Source: Poronia punctata
Taxonomy: Eukaryota; Ascomycota; Sordariomycetes; Xylariales; Xylariaceae
Assembly (NCBI GenBank): GCA_022579005.1
Contig: MU401478.1
Location: 186,001 to 250,000, forward strand
Direction: 5' to 3'
DNA length: 64,000 nt
Shown: positions 35,557 through 46,664 of the stretch, in pieces
How the letters are laid out: the number at the start of each line of letters is the position of its first letter
Numbering within the stretch: position 1 is the first letter of the stretch
Notes under the pieces: generated by a model
Seen by the model: only the letters and a program-made list of their open reading frames with translations
What the model was told of the DNA's origin: nothing
Database searches by the model: none
Program-made: the position numbers and the translations under genes

Positions 35557-37341
35557 ATGGACGGCGGCAACAACAACAACAACAACAACAACATTGACCA
35601 GGGGTTACAACAACAACAACAACAACAACTACCCCCCCCTGCCGGCTCAATCCCGCAATGTCTATACGTGCAAAACTGCGACACGCGCTCCGTGCCCCGC
35701 AAGGCCATCTCGCACATCTTCGGCCGCAATAAGATGTGTACGCGGGCCATCCCCGACGAGATCTGGGTTCATTTCTGCCGAAAACATTACCAGCGCGGAC
35801 GATATCGCAATTCGGGACAATACGCCCGGGTCCAATGCGAGCTCGTCGTCACGCAGATCGGTCGGATCCGTCAATGGAGCGAGAGTAATAAAGCTCGTGG
35901 TCTTCCGGGCCATGTGAAGAATTGGTCTCTGTGTCTTCGGAAACGGGAAAAGGATCGTCTGCGTCTCAAGGAGTCGAAGCGCGAAGAAGTGGAAGATGTT
36001 CAAGGTGGTGACGATGTGGATGCGGATGACGAATATCATCCTTCAGTCGTCAATGGTTGGAGTGTCCCCGTCTGGCTTAGACAGATGTGTCGAGACGGAT
36101 ACACGACTGAAGAGATCGAGGTGATTGCTCAGAGGATCATGGAAGATGTCAATAATGGGAATCTCATCCAGATGCCTGATGTTGAGTTCCTGCCGAATGT
36201 CATCACGGATGATAATAGAAGACGTCGCAGATCTTCTAACAACAAGAGGAAGTCGACGACGACGACAACGACAACCGAGGGTGCCGGTCCTATTCCTTAT
36301 CATCGTCGTTCACAGTCTGATGGTACGCTTGTGTCCGGTAATATTCATCATCATCATCACAACCATCCAGCAGTTGTGGCTCCTCCTCATCATCATCATC
36401 ATGTCCCAATGGACCCTGCATATTGGCCTATGCCAGCCGAGGAGGCAAACAAGAGACAAAGAACTGAAATTGGAGGAGAAGAAGAAGCCTATCCCCAAGT
36501 TCAACATCAAGCTCTCCATGCCACTACCACTACCAACAACTTCCAGTACCCAGAGCTCCCACCGTATCGAGGATTGGCATTTGACAATGTCCCCCTCCCA
36601 CCTCTCACGGGTCATGAGCACGCCGTGTTCCCCAACATGATGGGTCCGGGCCAGACACAAGAAGCAAGCCGAAACTACCATAGTCCCGACCTATACAATC
36701 CCCCCTCTGCCCACGCCTTCCAGCAGGGATATCATCACAACAATGATACCCTTGCTTACGCAAACAGTAATCACCACCACCAAAACGACAACAGCGCAAA
36801 CGAATGGAACACCATGATCCCCAGCGCAAACCCCTATACGCACAGCCCACTTCCATCCCTCGCCGACCAACTGAACTCATTCCAAGACGACAACATCCCA
36901 GGCGGATATCAACATCAACATCAACATCATCATCGATCACAATCCGACTACCAGACTGCGATGCCCATGTCGGCATACCCACCGCCACCTACTCTACCCC
37001 GGCTGACAACCCCCCTATGGGATTTCCACCCTCAGCCCACACGAGCAATTGCCAATAACAACTGGCCACTTGCAACCCAGCAGCCGCCTGTTCCCAACCC
37101 TTACATGGGCCCTCGACTCCAACGATCTCACCATATCCCTCCCCTGGTTCTCGCGGGTAACAACAACCACAACGGCAACAATGGCTACCACCTATACGGA
37201 GAAGAGGAAATATCGCCCACATCGGTATACTCGCTATCTGAAGTCGTTACCCCTGCCACACGCTCGCCTTCGGCTTCCATGTATCCACTACTGGAGCCTA
37301 ATCCGTTCTCTCACGATGCTCGTGCAGTATTTCACGAGTAG
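35557..37341 (+). CDS. Asn/Gln/His-rich protein with conserved Cys/His domain
   Basis: Single exon, 594 aa from ATG 35557 (MDGGNNNN). The frame is open upstream to about 35293 but has no earlier ATG, so I treat that as 5' leader rich in CAA and CAT triplets. After poly-Asn and poly-Gln tracts comes a compact, probably conserved domain (about residues 30-130): CLYVQNCDTRSVPRKAI, IFGRNKMCTRAIPDEIWV and FCRKHYQRGRYRNSGQYAR. Its spaced Cys and His residues could bind zinc. The rest is low complexity with RRRRRSS (basic, nuclear-localisation-like), poly-Thr and several His runs. This looks like a fungal-specific regulatory protein; I do not recognise a named family, and a transcriptional role is inference from composition. 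Confidence 0.85.
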   Translation: MDGGNNNNNNNNIDQGLQQQQQQQLPPPAGSIPQCLYVQNCDTRSVPRKAISHIFGRNKMCTRAIPDEIWVHFCRKHYQRGRYRNSGQYARVQCELVVTQIGRIRQWSESNKARGLPGHVKNWSLCLRKREKDRLRLKESKREEVEDVQGGDDVDADDEYHPSVVNGWSVPVWLRQMCRDGYTTEEIEVIAQRIMEDVNNGNLIQMPDVEFLPNVITDDNRRRRRSSNNKRKSTTTTTTTEGAGPIPYHRRSQSDGTLVSGNIHHHHHNHPAVVAPPHHHHHVPMDPAYWPMPAEEANKRQRTEIGGEEEAYPQVQHQALHATTTTNNFQYPELPPYRGLAFDNVPLPPLTGHEHAVFPNMMGPGQTQEASRNYHSPDLYNPPSAHAFQQGYHHNNDTLAYANSNHHHQNDNSANEWNTMIPSANPYTHSPLPSLADQLNSFQDDNIPGGYQHQHQHHHRSQSDYQTAMPMSAYPPPPTLPRLTTPLWDFHPQPTRAIANNNWPLATQQPPVPNPYMGPRLQRSHHIPPLVLAGNNNHNGNNGYHLYGEEEISPTSVYSLSEVVTPATRSPSASMYPLLEPNPFSHDARAVFHE

Positions 37342-38118
37342 AACAGCAAACAAGGGGCTTTTGCTTTTGCTTTTGCTTCACATGACATCCGTTCATTGAG
37401 CAACGGGGTTTGCATGATTTGTGGTTTTTTCCTTTACGTCATCGTCACATTTACATACTTTGCCATCAATCGTTTCCGTCAACTCATGCATACATCTTTA
37501 CGCCGACCTCATATATGCCAACACATTTGGGCTTATAACAGGCCCCTATCCGGTTTTATTGCGTCAGCCGGTGCTATCTTTGCAACAACTGCTTATAATA
37601 CCATCTTATTATAAACTTGCCAACCATAGCAGGCATACCACGGAGTTGATGGATTTTACTTGACCAGTTGTTTTCTATACCCAGGTCTGCATCACTGGGT
37701 GAGGTCAGGTCAGGTCAGGCCAGGTCCCCTTTTTTTAATCGCCGACATAGGGTTCGGCTTGACAAAGGGTACCTTTGACATGGAAGTCAAGGAAATGGGG
37801 GAAATACAAAAGAAGAGAAAACAAACAAAAATACTTAGACAAAAAAGGAGATGGGAAAAGGTTTGAGGAGGGGAGGAACGCGACAACAACATATTTCAGC
37901 TCTGTCGCTGATAGCACATATACAGTTAATTCCTGGATGGGATTGATGGCGTCTTTTTCTCCTGCTGCAATGATCTCCATCATTTGTCTTACCTAAACCT
38001 ATAGGTTATGGCAGTAGGATCTGACTAATAAACAACATTAGTCTGATCTTACTTTTGCCGCTACCAGGAGAAAGGAAGAAAGATGGGTTTTATGGGAGAT
38101 TAACGGACATGAAGAGTG

Positions 38119-38153
38119 AAAGGGAAAGAGAAAGAGAAAGAGAAAGAGAAAGA
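38119..38153. repeat. (GAAAGA)n simple repeat
   Basis: About six units of AGAAAG in a purine-rich stretch; no gene context is visible. Confidence 0.9.
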
Positions 38154-39311
38154 AGGAAACTTTCTTAAAGGCCTTTTATACAAGGCGTCTCTTCCATCTA
38201 GTCAATGCGATGATTTTTAGCTGCCTACCTTCTTTAATCTCTTTTGATCTTGTGCTTGAGATGACTGTGCCAATGTGAGATGAACAATTACTTTTAGACC
38301 CCCAAGCTCAACCAACTGACCTTCTGGTTGGCAATTAATTGAATGGTCTATCACGGCGACCAATTTTTGATAAAGGACTAAGCCCTCCGCCTTCTTCTTG
38401 CGACCAATGTTGGAAATGCTTCAATATGCCTTCCTACAACCAGCGTGACATTGGACTGCCACTTCCTCCATAATACATATTGGCAGCCACGGCCCCCATA
38501 CCAATTACGTGTCTCTCCCTTCAAATGTAGTCACATCCGACTTCCTTCCGACTCCTCCCTCTCCATAATTCTGTTTCCTGATGGAATAATCAGTATCTGT
38601 GTACTTAGACAAGAAGGCGCCACTACAATGGGCTGACACGGTGGGCTATACTGTACCTGGCTTTCCCTGATGTTGTATGACAACATCAATTGCTTTCGTA
38701 TAGGGCTCTGGATAAACCCTGCCAACGAGTGATTGTTAGAATTTACCTAGGAGGGAACGATTGAAGCTCATAATTTGGCAATTACTACCTAGTACGTTGT
38801 TGAATGATAGCTCGACTCGAGGCGTACTTGGAGCAGGTGCTCGGCAGATTCGCTCCGCTAGCCCTTCTGTGGAAAGCACCATGAAATGTCCAAACGGGAC
38901 GGACTGTGTAGTAAGTGCAGCCAAAAAGGCGAAGCATAGTGCGCCTGCTTGGTGAGACAGCATGTGAGGCCAGAACGACGTTCCTTTGGCTAGCTCTTCC
39001 CAATTTCCTTGACGATGTGGCAATCTCGATAGACGTATCCTGCGCAACCCAAATGGTGCGGTCATAGGACGAGGTAGGCGGATGGCTATCTCGGCAGCCA
39101 CAGTCAGGCACTCTGGCGGCAGCTATCAATGGCTGGACGATTCGCAGCTACCTATTCGAAAGACTTGTTAGCACAGAAAGTTATAAAAAAATGAGGAAAG
39201 GACAACCCCATTTAATTGAGAATATGGCTGTGCATCGTCATCAGTCAGTCTCGTCTGAGTTTCTTTTAGCAACCACGTCTCCAGCAGGTGCGCTCCTCGA
39301 CCCACCCAGGT

Positions 39312-39560
39312 CGTCTATATAAATCTCCCTCGATTCGTTCTACTCCTCTTCTTTTCTTCCTTTCTCTCTCCATCACAGTAGACCCGCAATAGAAGAGCTC
39401 ACGAATTCTTCTATTGGGAGTATACCAGACTCATTGCACAGCGAGTCTGGGATACTTTGGCTAGCCTTCGGGCGAGCGCCCGGGCGCAATTTTTGATTTC
39501 TTCATTCCCCTCCCCCTCCCTTTACACCCTGGACCTTACTAACTTCATAGGTGTTGCCGC
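39312..39560 (+). other. TATA-driven transcript-like unit with two hairpins
   Basis: A TCTATATAAATC box is followed by a CT-rich leader ending CATCACAG. Then comes an imperfect inverted repeat at 39420..39455 (GTATACCAGACTC / GAGTCTGGGATAC, loop of 10, one mismatch). A second, GC-rich palindrome CGGGCGAGCGCCCG lies near 39469..39482, followed by CGCAATTTTTG. Two frames are open across the region, one reading AHEFFYWEYTRLIAQ, so it may be an exon of an unresolved gene or a structured RNA. Neither is established. Confidence 0.35.
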
Positions 39561-40473
39561 TCCCCCGAGGGGCTCGCACCGAGGACGACCAGGCGTCTGG
39601 CACAACCCCGAGCAAGGGCTGCATGAAGAATTTTTCACACCGTCCTCCTTTGGAGAAACAACTTTTTTTTTCATCGGATTCCATGCTTTATGCATGGACT
39701 CGAAGAAGAAAATAGCATGGGGAGTCTTAGGGGTTAGTCTGGGACAGGTGTTATGTAACAGATAGTGCGGTACCAATGATCCAGGGCGGGAGGGAGGGGG
39801 AATGGGAAAGCGTGGAAATGTGTATGAATGTGGGTGAAGTTTCAGCTACTAAGAGCGGAAACCAGACGACCTTTATATATCCCCGGCTTAAGGTTGCTAC
39901 ATGCATGTGATTAATACAGTGTATACTAGCAGAGCAGAAGTAGGATGCTTTACGAGCATACAAGATGCAGGTTTTACGACATACTCGCGATAGCATCACG
40001 TCATACGAAGGTCATATACATCTTGTAATGCGGTTTTGCTAATGCGGACTTCGGACATGCGTGTTCCAGATGTCCGTACTACAAGGACATCGGCTCATAT
40101 GCAGCGTAGTCCTGGACAGTGTTGTAGACTCGTTCCATACCTACACTTTGAACTGTTCTTTTGCCACTTTTTCGCTGGTAAATCTTCTTGTCCGTGCGAC
40201 AGGCACCAAGAGTCTCGTCGGTCCTGAAAGTGATTGACAGACCAGGACATTCCCGGTCCAACGGTGGTAGGATGGCCGAAAGCGGGTCTGGCCATCGCTA
40301 CTCATAATCTTTATACATTGGTCATATTTTCTACATCAAGTTCATTAGTTTTAACAGTAGGTATCTTTTGTCTACCGTCCCTCTTTGAATCGATCCTCAT
40401 ATCCCCTCGCGGTTCCAGCGGCTCGAGCAACAAATGTGTGTCGGTAATGTATTGTTACATGTATTGAAGTTTG

Positions 40474-41995
40474 TTACGAAGAACTAACAGCGACGTGGTT
40501 CTCGACCCTTATCGCCCGCAGCTGTTGCGTCGATTCCCAGCCACTTAAGGGTGCGCCGCCCCTGACAGAGGTGTGAAAGCTTTGAAGGGGGACAGCCCCG
40601 CGTGGAGCATCTTCGGAGGAGTCGCCGTCGTTCTCATCGTGTTCGATGCGCTGCCACATGTGGTGGGACGGTGGCGGTCGCTGCGGCTCGATATCGATAT
40701 TCTCCTTCCGAGCCGCCGCTGCCGCCGCCGCCGATGTGCTACCGCTACTATGGCCGGTAGTACCGAAGAGGATGCGGGATATCCGCGTGCCCTGAAATAT
40801 CTTTGGTATCGCGGGGGCGCAGAACACGAGGTAGGCGATTGTGAGCTCGGTCAGACACCATAGTGTTGTACCGGCTATGCCGAATGTCTTGTCAGGAGAG
40901 GTGTATAGGTCTACTGACATTACTAGTCGGACGGTGGCGGCGGCGCATGTTCTGGTGATGTCAGAGTCAGCTTTTTTTTCTCTTCATGTCAAAGGTTAAG
41001 GGGTAAGTAAGGGGGGTTAAAACATACATTATCCCAAGTCCAAAGACAAAAGAGATGGCTATCTTCTTTTGCTTTGGGATCTGTAATTTCCATATCGTGC
41101 GTATGGGCAAGACCAGGATGATGAGGTCCGACACGAGATTGATACTAGCGCTGCAGACAAAGATGACGGTCGACCGGTCGCATAACGTGCCCCGTGTCGG
41201 ACAGGTAAGGCTAGTAGCTAGGATGGAAGAGATGTAATACGCGACATTGACGGTTATCAAAGCGACGGACGTCCAGAAGAATGTATTGCGCGTTCCGCGA
41301 GGGACGAATATCTGGATCCATTCGCTTAGAATGGCGACTTTTAGACTTCCCATTGTTGCTTCGTATTGGACCATGCCGAGATAGATGATCTGGGAAAGTC
41401 ATGTTAGCGACTTGACTTTTTTGTAGTAGTAAATATATCCAGAGTAGAGTAGAGTAGAGTAGAGTAGAGTACCTACATGTAGGACATAAGGCAAATGTGT
41501 CGCTGGAACGTCCCATTGATGAACATAATATCCCGTAGTCAAGAGGAAGGTATAGAGAACCCAGAGACAGCCGATATAGGGGCCCTATATTTATCAATCA
41601 TTCAGTCAGTCAGTCAGTCAGTCATTCATTAGCTCCTTTTTCTCTCCTTTCTTTTAAGTCTCTTTCCTTCTCAATCTCGTTCTTCTTACCAGAGATAATA
41701 AAACCAAAACTGCAAAAACATTATTAGCAATTTGAACTTTTTCACAAAAGATCCAACCGAACCAAACCAAACCAAACCGGAGGGAGGTATTTTGAGGTGA
41801 TTACATACCATCTTGCGCCGTAACCTTCTTCATACAAAAAACCCTCGAATAAGCTCTTGCCGAAACGGAAAAAGCGACCAAGACTATCGACACCACGAGC
41901 GCGACGTGTCCCTCGACATTTCGATTTGGCGGATGGTCGAAATTCGGCGTGATGTCGGGCGGTGGTGTCAGGCCCGGCTTTATTAGATCCGACAT
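40474..41995 (-). CDS. Fungal rhodopsin-domain integral membrane protein
   Basis: Five exons on the minus strand, 384 aa: 41809..41995, 41690..41709, 41477..41584, 41028..41389, 40474..40951. The second exon is only 20 nt (VLVLLSL). Joining gives a seven-helix type protein: an N-terminal helix VALVVSIVLVAFSVSARAYSR, further helices in exons 2-3, then FWTSVALITVNVAYYISSIL, INLVSDLIILVLPIRTIW and later segments. A hydrophilic tail of about 130 residues (poly-Ala, His/Pro, Asp/Glu-rich) is likely cytosolic. This matches the large fungal family annotated as rhodopsin-domain or satratoxin-cluster SC4-like membrane proteins, whose function is mostly unknown. There is no retinal-binding evidence. 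An intron carries an AGAGT repeat (41441..41471). Confidence 0.88.
41441..41471. repeat. (AGAGT)n pentanucleotide repeat in intron
   Basis: About six AGAGT units within the intron 41390..41476 of the membrane-protein gene, close to the donor on the coding strand. Confidence 0.95.
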
Positions 41996-42027
<32 letters not shown>

Positions 42028-42689
42028 CAAGACTGTCGTTGGGGTTTTTTTTTTTTACGTTACGTCCGCATTGATAGTTTTTGGGGAGAAGTAAAAATAA
42101 AAGGGACGTAATGTTTAAAACGAGAAGAAAAAAAGAAAGGAGTGTAAATTGGCCCTTTTTTTTCTCTCGCAAAACTACAAACTAGAAACTCAAAACTCAA
42201 ATTCAACTCAATTCAATAATTCTCCGTTATAGAATAGATAGATAGATAGATAGATAGAACGTCTTAATCAACTACGTAATTTTACTTGTTCTTTTTTCTT
42301 CTTTACTCCTGGAACTAACATGTAGAGAGGATCAGGTCAATTCAATTCAATTCAATCCATCAATGTCACCCACCCTCGCATATAGAGGGGGAAAGGGGGG
42401 GGGGAATGTACGAAAATAAGGTTGATCAAATGCAGCCCTGTGGCACGGTAACATACCATTTTTGGAAGTCGCTTAGACATACCTATATTCTACTCGCCAC
42501 TTTCCCGGTTTACCATTTTTCCATGTTCCTTTTTCCATTTCCAGTTCCCTCTCATAAATCAGAATCACATGTATTCGTAAAGAAGAAAAGGAAGCACGAT
42601 TACCCTATTCGTACGAGAATGAAACCCAAAAAATCAAAGTTAGTCTAAGGATATATGTAGATTTAATGCGACCGTTCTATTAAAGGAAA
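41996..42689. other. Upstream of membrane-protein gene; simple repeats
   Basis: A 27-nt T run (42001..42027) sits directly upstream of the membrane-protein start codon and a GATA run lies near 42236..42257. No gene is supported. Confidence 0.6.
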
Positions 42690-43864
42690 GAAAGGGAAGA
42701 GGTCGTCTAACTACCTACTATAAGTAGGGAAAGAGAAAGAGAATTGTTGTTAATCTACCTACTTACTTACCTAGCTTATCCCCCCCCTTCCCTCCCTTTT
42801 TAAAAGCAGCCGCGTCTTATAAGAAAGAATATTAAAAATTATATAAGACAAAACTTTTATACCTTTGCCTACTTTGCTTTAAACTAGACTTATAAAGTTT
42901 AATTTATAAATTAAAAGTAAGTTACTTAGGTAAGTAAAATAAAGTTAAAATTTTTACTTTACTTTAATAGTAATATAATAAACTATATATGTATATTATT
43001 ATTATTAATTAATTTATTTATTTAATTTAGCTTACTTTACCTTACTTTACTTTGCTTATTTTAACTTGTAAATATTATCTAAACATAGTGTTTTTTATTA
43101 ATTATATATTATATATGCTATTATAAAAAAAAATAAAAAAAAAAAAAAAGCATATAAGTAGTTAACAAACTTTTTATTACTTATATATATAGTAAGTAAG
43201 TTAAGCAAAGTATAAGTAAATATAAAGCTATAAGTATATAACTTAGTTTATAAGTAATAAAATACTATGCTTTTTAAAGTAAAATAAATAAATAAATAAA
43301 TTAGTATATTTTAAAAAGTAAAATATTATTATATAAACTATAAAATATAAAAATACTAATACGTATAAATATAGAAAAAAAATAAAAAGATTTTTAAAAA
43401 ACAAAATAAAGGTTAATTATAGTTAAAAAAAGGTTTTTTTTCTTTTTTTTTTACTATATACTTAGCTTTAAGTATATATTTTTTATTGCTTAAAGTAAAA
43501 GCGTTTTTTTTTATTTATATACGTACTTTTAACTTAAGTACTTAGTTTATATACATTTTATTAAATTAAATACTTTTAAATATAATAGTTACTTTTATAA
43601 AAAAGTATAAAATTAATATTTTTTAACTTAAGTATATGCTTATTTTATAAGCGTAAGTTTACTTTTATTTTTTTTAAGTTTTTAAAGATCTTTTTTTATT
43701 TTGTTGCTGTTGCTATTGCGCATTGTTTTTTTTATAAGTAGCAAATAGCTAAACCTATACTATAAAACGCCTTTTTTGTTATTAAAAAAAACTTTAAAAC
43801 TATTATTAAGGTTTTATAGTAATTTTAAACTATTAAAAAAACGTCTTTTTTAAAAAAAAAAAAA
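42690..43864. repeat. RIP-like degraded tandem repeat, copy 1
   Basis: About 1.18 kb, very AT-rich. It aligns colinearly with 43868..45045 at an offset of 1178; landmarks include GGTCGTCTAACTACCTACTA against GGTTGTTTAACTACTTATTA, and AAAAGCAGCCGCGTC against AAAAGCAGCTACGTT. Differences are almost all C/T and G/A transitions, as expected from repeat-induced point mutation. The first 150 nt keep more GC than the rest. No coding frame survives and the parent element is not recognised. Confidence 0.85.
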
Positions 43865-43867
43865 AAA

Positions 43868-45045
43868 AAAAAGAAAAAGGTTGTTTAACTACTTATTATA
43901 AGTAAAAAAAAAAAAAAAAAATTGTTATTAATTTACTTACTTACTTACTTAGCTTATCCCCCCCCTTTTTTCCTTTTTTAAAAGCAGCTACGTTTTATAA
44001 GAAAAAATATTAAAAATTATATAAAACAAAACTTTTATACCTTTGCTTACTTTACTTTAAACTAAACCTATAAAGTTTAATTTATAAATTAAAAGTAAGT
44101 TATTTAAGTAAGTAAAATAAAATTAAAATTTTTACTTTACTTTAATAATAATATAATAAACTATATATATATATTATTATTATTAATTAATTTATTTATT
44201 TAATTTAGCTTACTTTACTTTACTTTACTTTGCTTATTTTAACTTGCAAATATTACTTAAACATAGTATTTTTTATTAATTATATACTATATACGCTATT
44301 ATAAAAAAAATAAATAAAAAAAAAAAAAGCATATAAGTAGTTAATAAACTTTTTATTACCTATATATATATAGTAAGTAAGTTAAGCAAAGTATAAGTAA
44401 GTATAAAGCTATAAGTATATAACTTAGTTTATAAGTAATAAAGTACTATGCTTTTTAAAATAAAATAAATAAATAAATAAATTAGTACGTTTTAAAAAGT
44501 AAAATATTATTATATAAACTATAAAATATAAAAATACTAGTACGTATAAATATAGAAAAAAAATAAAAAGATTTTTAAAAAACAAAATAAAGGTTAATTA
44601 TAGTTAAAAAGAAGTTTTTCTTTTTTTTCTTTTTACTATATACTTAGCTTTAAGTATATACTTTTTATTGCTTAAAGTAAAAGCGTTTTTTTTTATTTAT
44701 ATATATACTTTTAACTTAAGTACTTAGTTTATATATATTTTATTAAGTTAAACACTTTTAAACATAATAGTTACTTTTATAAAGAAGCATAAAATCAATG
44801 TTCCCTAACCTAAATATATGCTTATTTTACAGGCGTAGGTCTACTTCTATTCTTTTTAGGTTTTTAAAGATCCTTTCCTATCCCGTTGCCGTCGCCGTCG
44901 CGCATCGTTTTCTCTACAAGTAGCAAACAGCCAGACCTATACTATAAAACGCTTTCTTCGTTATCGAGGAAAACTCCGAGACTATTGTCGAGGTTTTGTA
45001 GTAATTTTAAACTATTAAAAAAACGTTTTTTTTAGGAAAAGAAAA
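43868..45045. repeat. RIP-like degraded tandem repeat, copy 2
   Basis: Second copy of the unit at 42690..43864. Its last 250-270 nt (from about 44790) keep GC-richer sequence such as CGTTGCCGTCGCCGTCGCGC, where copy 1 has TGTTGCTGTTGCTATTGCGC. Mutation is heaviest in the interior of the pair and lightest at its two outer ends. Confidence 0.85.
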
Positions 45046-45058
45046 GAAAAAAAGGAAA

Positions 45059-45077
45059 GGGGGGGGGGGGGGGGGGG
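45059..45077. repeat. Poly-G run beside assembly gap
   Basis: A 19-nt G run at the end of the AT-rich repeat, left of the corrupted copy that borders the second gap. Confidence 0.9.
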
Positions 45078-45084
45078 TGGGTAG

Positions 45085-45186
45085 GTATACCTTTATATTA
45101 TTTTTCGGAAAAGGTTCGACCCAATGAAACTTAGAAAAAGAAAACCAAATATAATACCAAAACCCTTGGTAATAAACGTGGTACAT
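45085..45186. repeat. Corrupted copy of the desaturase 3' exon
   Basis: Aligns without visible indels to 45276..45377 (offset 191), which is genuine coding sequence of the desaturase. Differences are mainly C to A and G to T (for example CACTGACACTGAG becomes CAATGAAACTTAG). Both copies sit on the same strand around the N gap. It is best read as a low-quality duplicate, not a gene duplication. Confidence 0.8.
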
Positions 45187-45196
45187 NNNNNNNNNN
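45187..45196. other. Assembly gap (10 N)
   Basis: Ten N bases of unknown true size, within the 3' end of the desaturase locus. Confidence 1.

Positions 45197-45197
<1 letters not shown>

Positions 45198-45272
<75 letters not shown>
45198..45272. repeat. Poly-C run (75 nt) beside assembly gap
   Basis: Unbroken C run, directly followed by the palindrome AAGGTATACCTT and then desaturase coding sequence. Length is unlikely to be real. Confidence 0.95.
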
Positions 45273-45274
<2 letters not shown>

Positions 45275-45281
45275 GGTATAC

Positions 45282-46664
45282 CTTGATAGTCTTGTTCGGA
45301 TCAGGTTCGACCCACTGACACTGAGAAAAAGCACTCCATAGAGAAGACCAAAACCCTTGGTCATCAACGTGGTACAGTTCGCCCAGGAGGGGTTTTATAG
45401 CCTCTGTTGCGTCTCTGGCGTAATAATGGGGAATCCGACTAGAACATACCTACTATGAGCTTGAGAATGTTGGAAAAAAAGTTTGGTTGAACTTACGGAA
45501 ATAGATGATGGATGACATGAAGGTCAATAATATGATGAAGCATGTACTTGAGCATCACACCCGGGTTTCTGTCGACGGTCGCTAGTGCTCCTCGGAGATA
45601 TGTCCAGCTTTTCTCCGTGTACTTTGGTAGAGATGGGGAGGTATGGTGAAGGTATGTAATCATCACTGATTAATCATCAATCAGTCCAGTCGCTCTGAAA
45701 AAAAATGACCACCACAATAAAGGGGCGGAAAAAACATACCGATCCAATGATTAACCCACAACCACGGCAACACATAAGCCCAAACCATATTCGACGATCC
45801 AAAGGCATTTCCAAGACGATAGAGACAGAAACTCATAGCCAAGATCCCCACATCGGAAATGACAATATCCCACGCTTCAGACGGACGAAACAAGGAACTC
45901 GAAGGCAGAAAATGGCTATTATCCCACCATCCCCTAGACGGACGAGGCGAGCTCTGCGGCCCGGCCGTGATGTGAGTAAAGAGATACCACGGCCAACCAA
46001 GTAACTGCTGGAGAACAATCCGACAGAGGAGAAAAGCCGGAGAATCTTCACCAATATGGTCAGATTCCGAGGTCGCTGTCGCACTCGCCAGGCCGACTTT
46101 CTGGTACTGGCCCCTAGTCAGAGGCACGTAGTTGAGGTCGTTTGACATGTTATTGGCATATTGGTGATGCCGCGCATGACTAGACCGCCAGGAGAAATAC
46201 GGGGTCAGCCAGATGGAATGAAGGACCAGGCCGATGGCATTATTAGGTGATTGGTTCTTCGAGAAGGCGCCGTGGCCACATTCGTGCGCGTTCACCCATA
46301 AGCCTGTAAGGGGCAAGCTGGCGAGGAAGGGAAAGGCGAGATATCGGATGGCGAAATTAGGCCATCCTTCCACTTTTTGATTCAACCAGATTACGCTCGC
46401 TAGCAAGGCGAAATACTGAGCCACGTCCGACACCACGTAACTCATGGATCGAGCGAGGGTTGGTTCGAAACAGTGTTTAGGGATGGCCCGACGCAGTCGG
46501 TTTATGTCGACCGACACGGTCTTGCCATCGACTTTCCGCGGTAAAGGCTGTTATTGATAGATTCGTATATTCATTGGTGTGAGAACAATCCAAAGCGGGA
46601 AAGAACGCACCCCGTCTTTTACGGCAGCCATGTGGATAGTCTCCGTTACATACGAAGTAGCCAT
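45282..46664 (-). CDS. Delta-12-type fatty acid desaturase (3' end truncated by gap)
   Basis: Minus-strand exons 46611..46664, 45740..46547, 45497..45665 and 45282..45438 give 396 codons in frame; the natural stop is lost at the assembly gap, where AAG is followed by GTATACC and the homopolymer. The three di-iron histidine boxes are present: HECGH (106-110), HARHH (142-146) and HVIHH (337-341), with hydrophobic segments between them. The spacing and the motif [20 protein letters not shown] fit plant/fungal delta-12/omega-6 desaturases, which act in the ER on acyl chains using cytochrome b5 electrons. Exact regiospecificity cannot be read. It is divergent from the NRPS-like reductase gene 2 kb away, so a secondary-metabolic role is possible. 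Confidence 0.88.

Larger units (their letters stand above)
37342..40473. other. Intergenic with repeats and a hairpin-bearing leader
   Basis: Begins with the 3' flank of the preceding gene, then a GGTCAGGTCAGGTCAGG-type run near 37702, an AGAAAG run at 38119..38153, and unsupported short frames. A TATA-box unit with two strong hairpins is at 39312..39490. No complete gene is supported. Confidence 0.5.

Noticed and set aside
42690..45045. AT-rich block as a centromere fragment or mitochondrial insertion
   Set aside because: It is two colinear copies differing by transitions, which fits RIP of a tandem duplication; no mitochondrial gene is recognised.
45124..45367. Poly-Pro and poly-Gly frames across the N gap
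   Set aside because: They translate homopolymer runs and Ns at an assembly gap.
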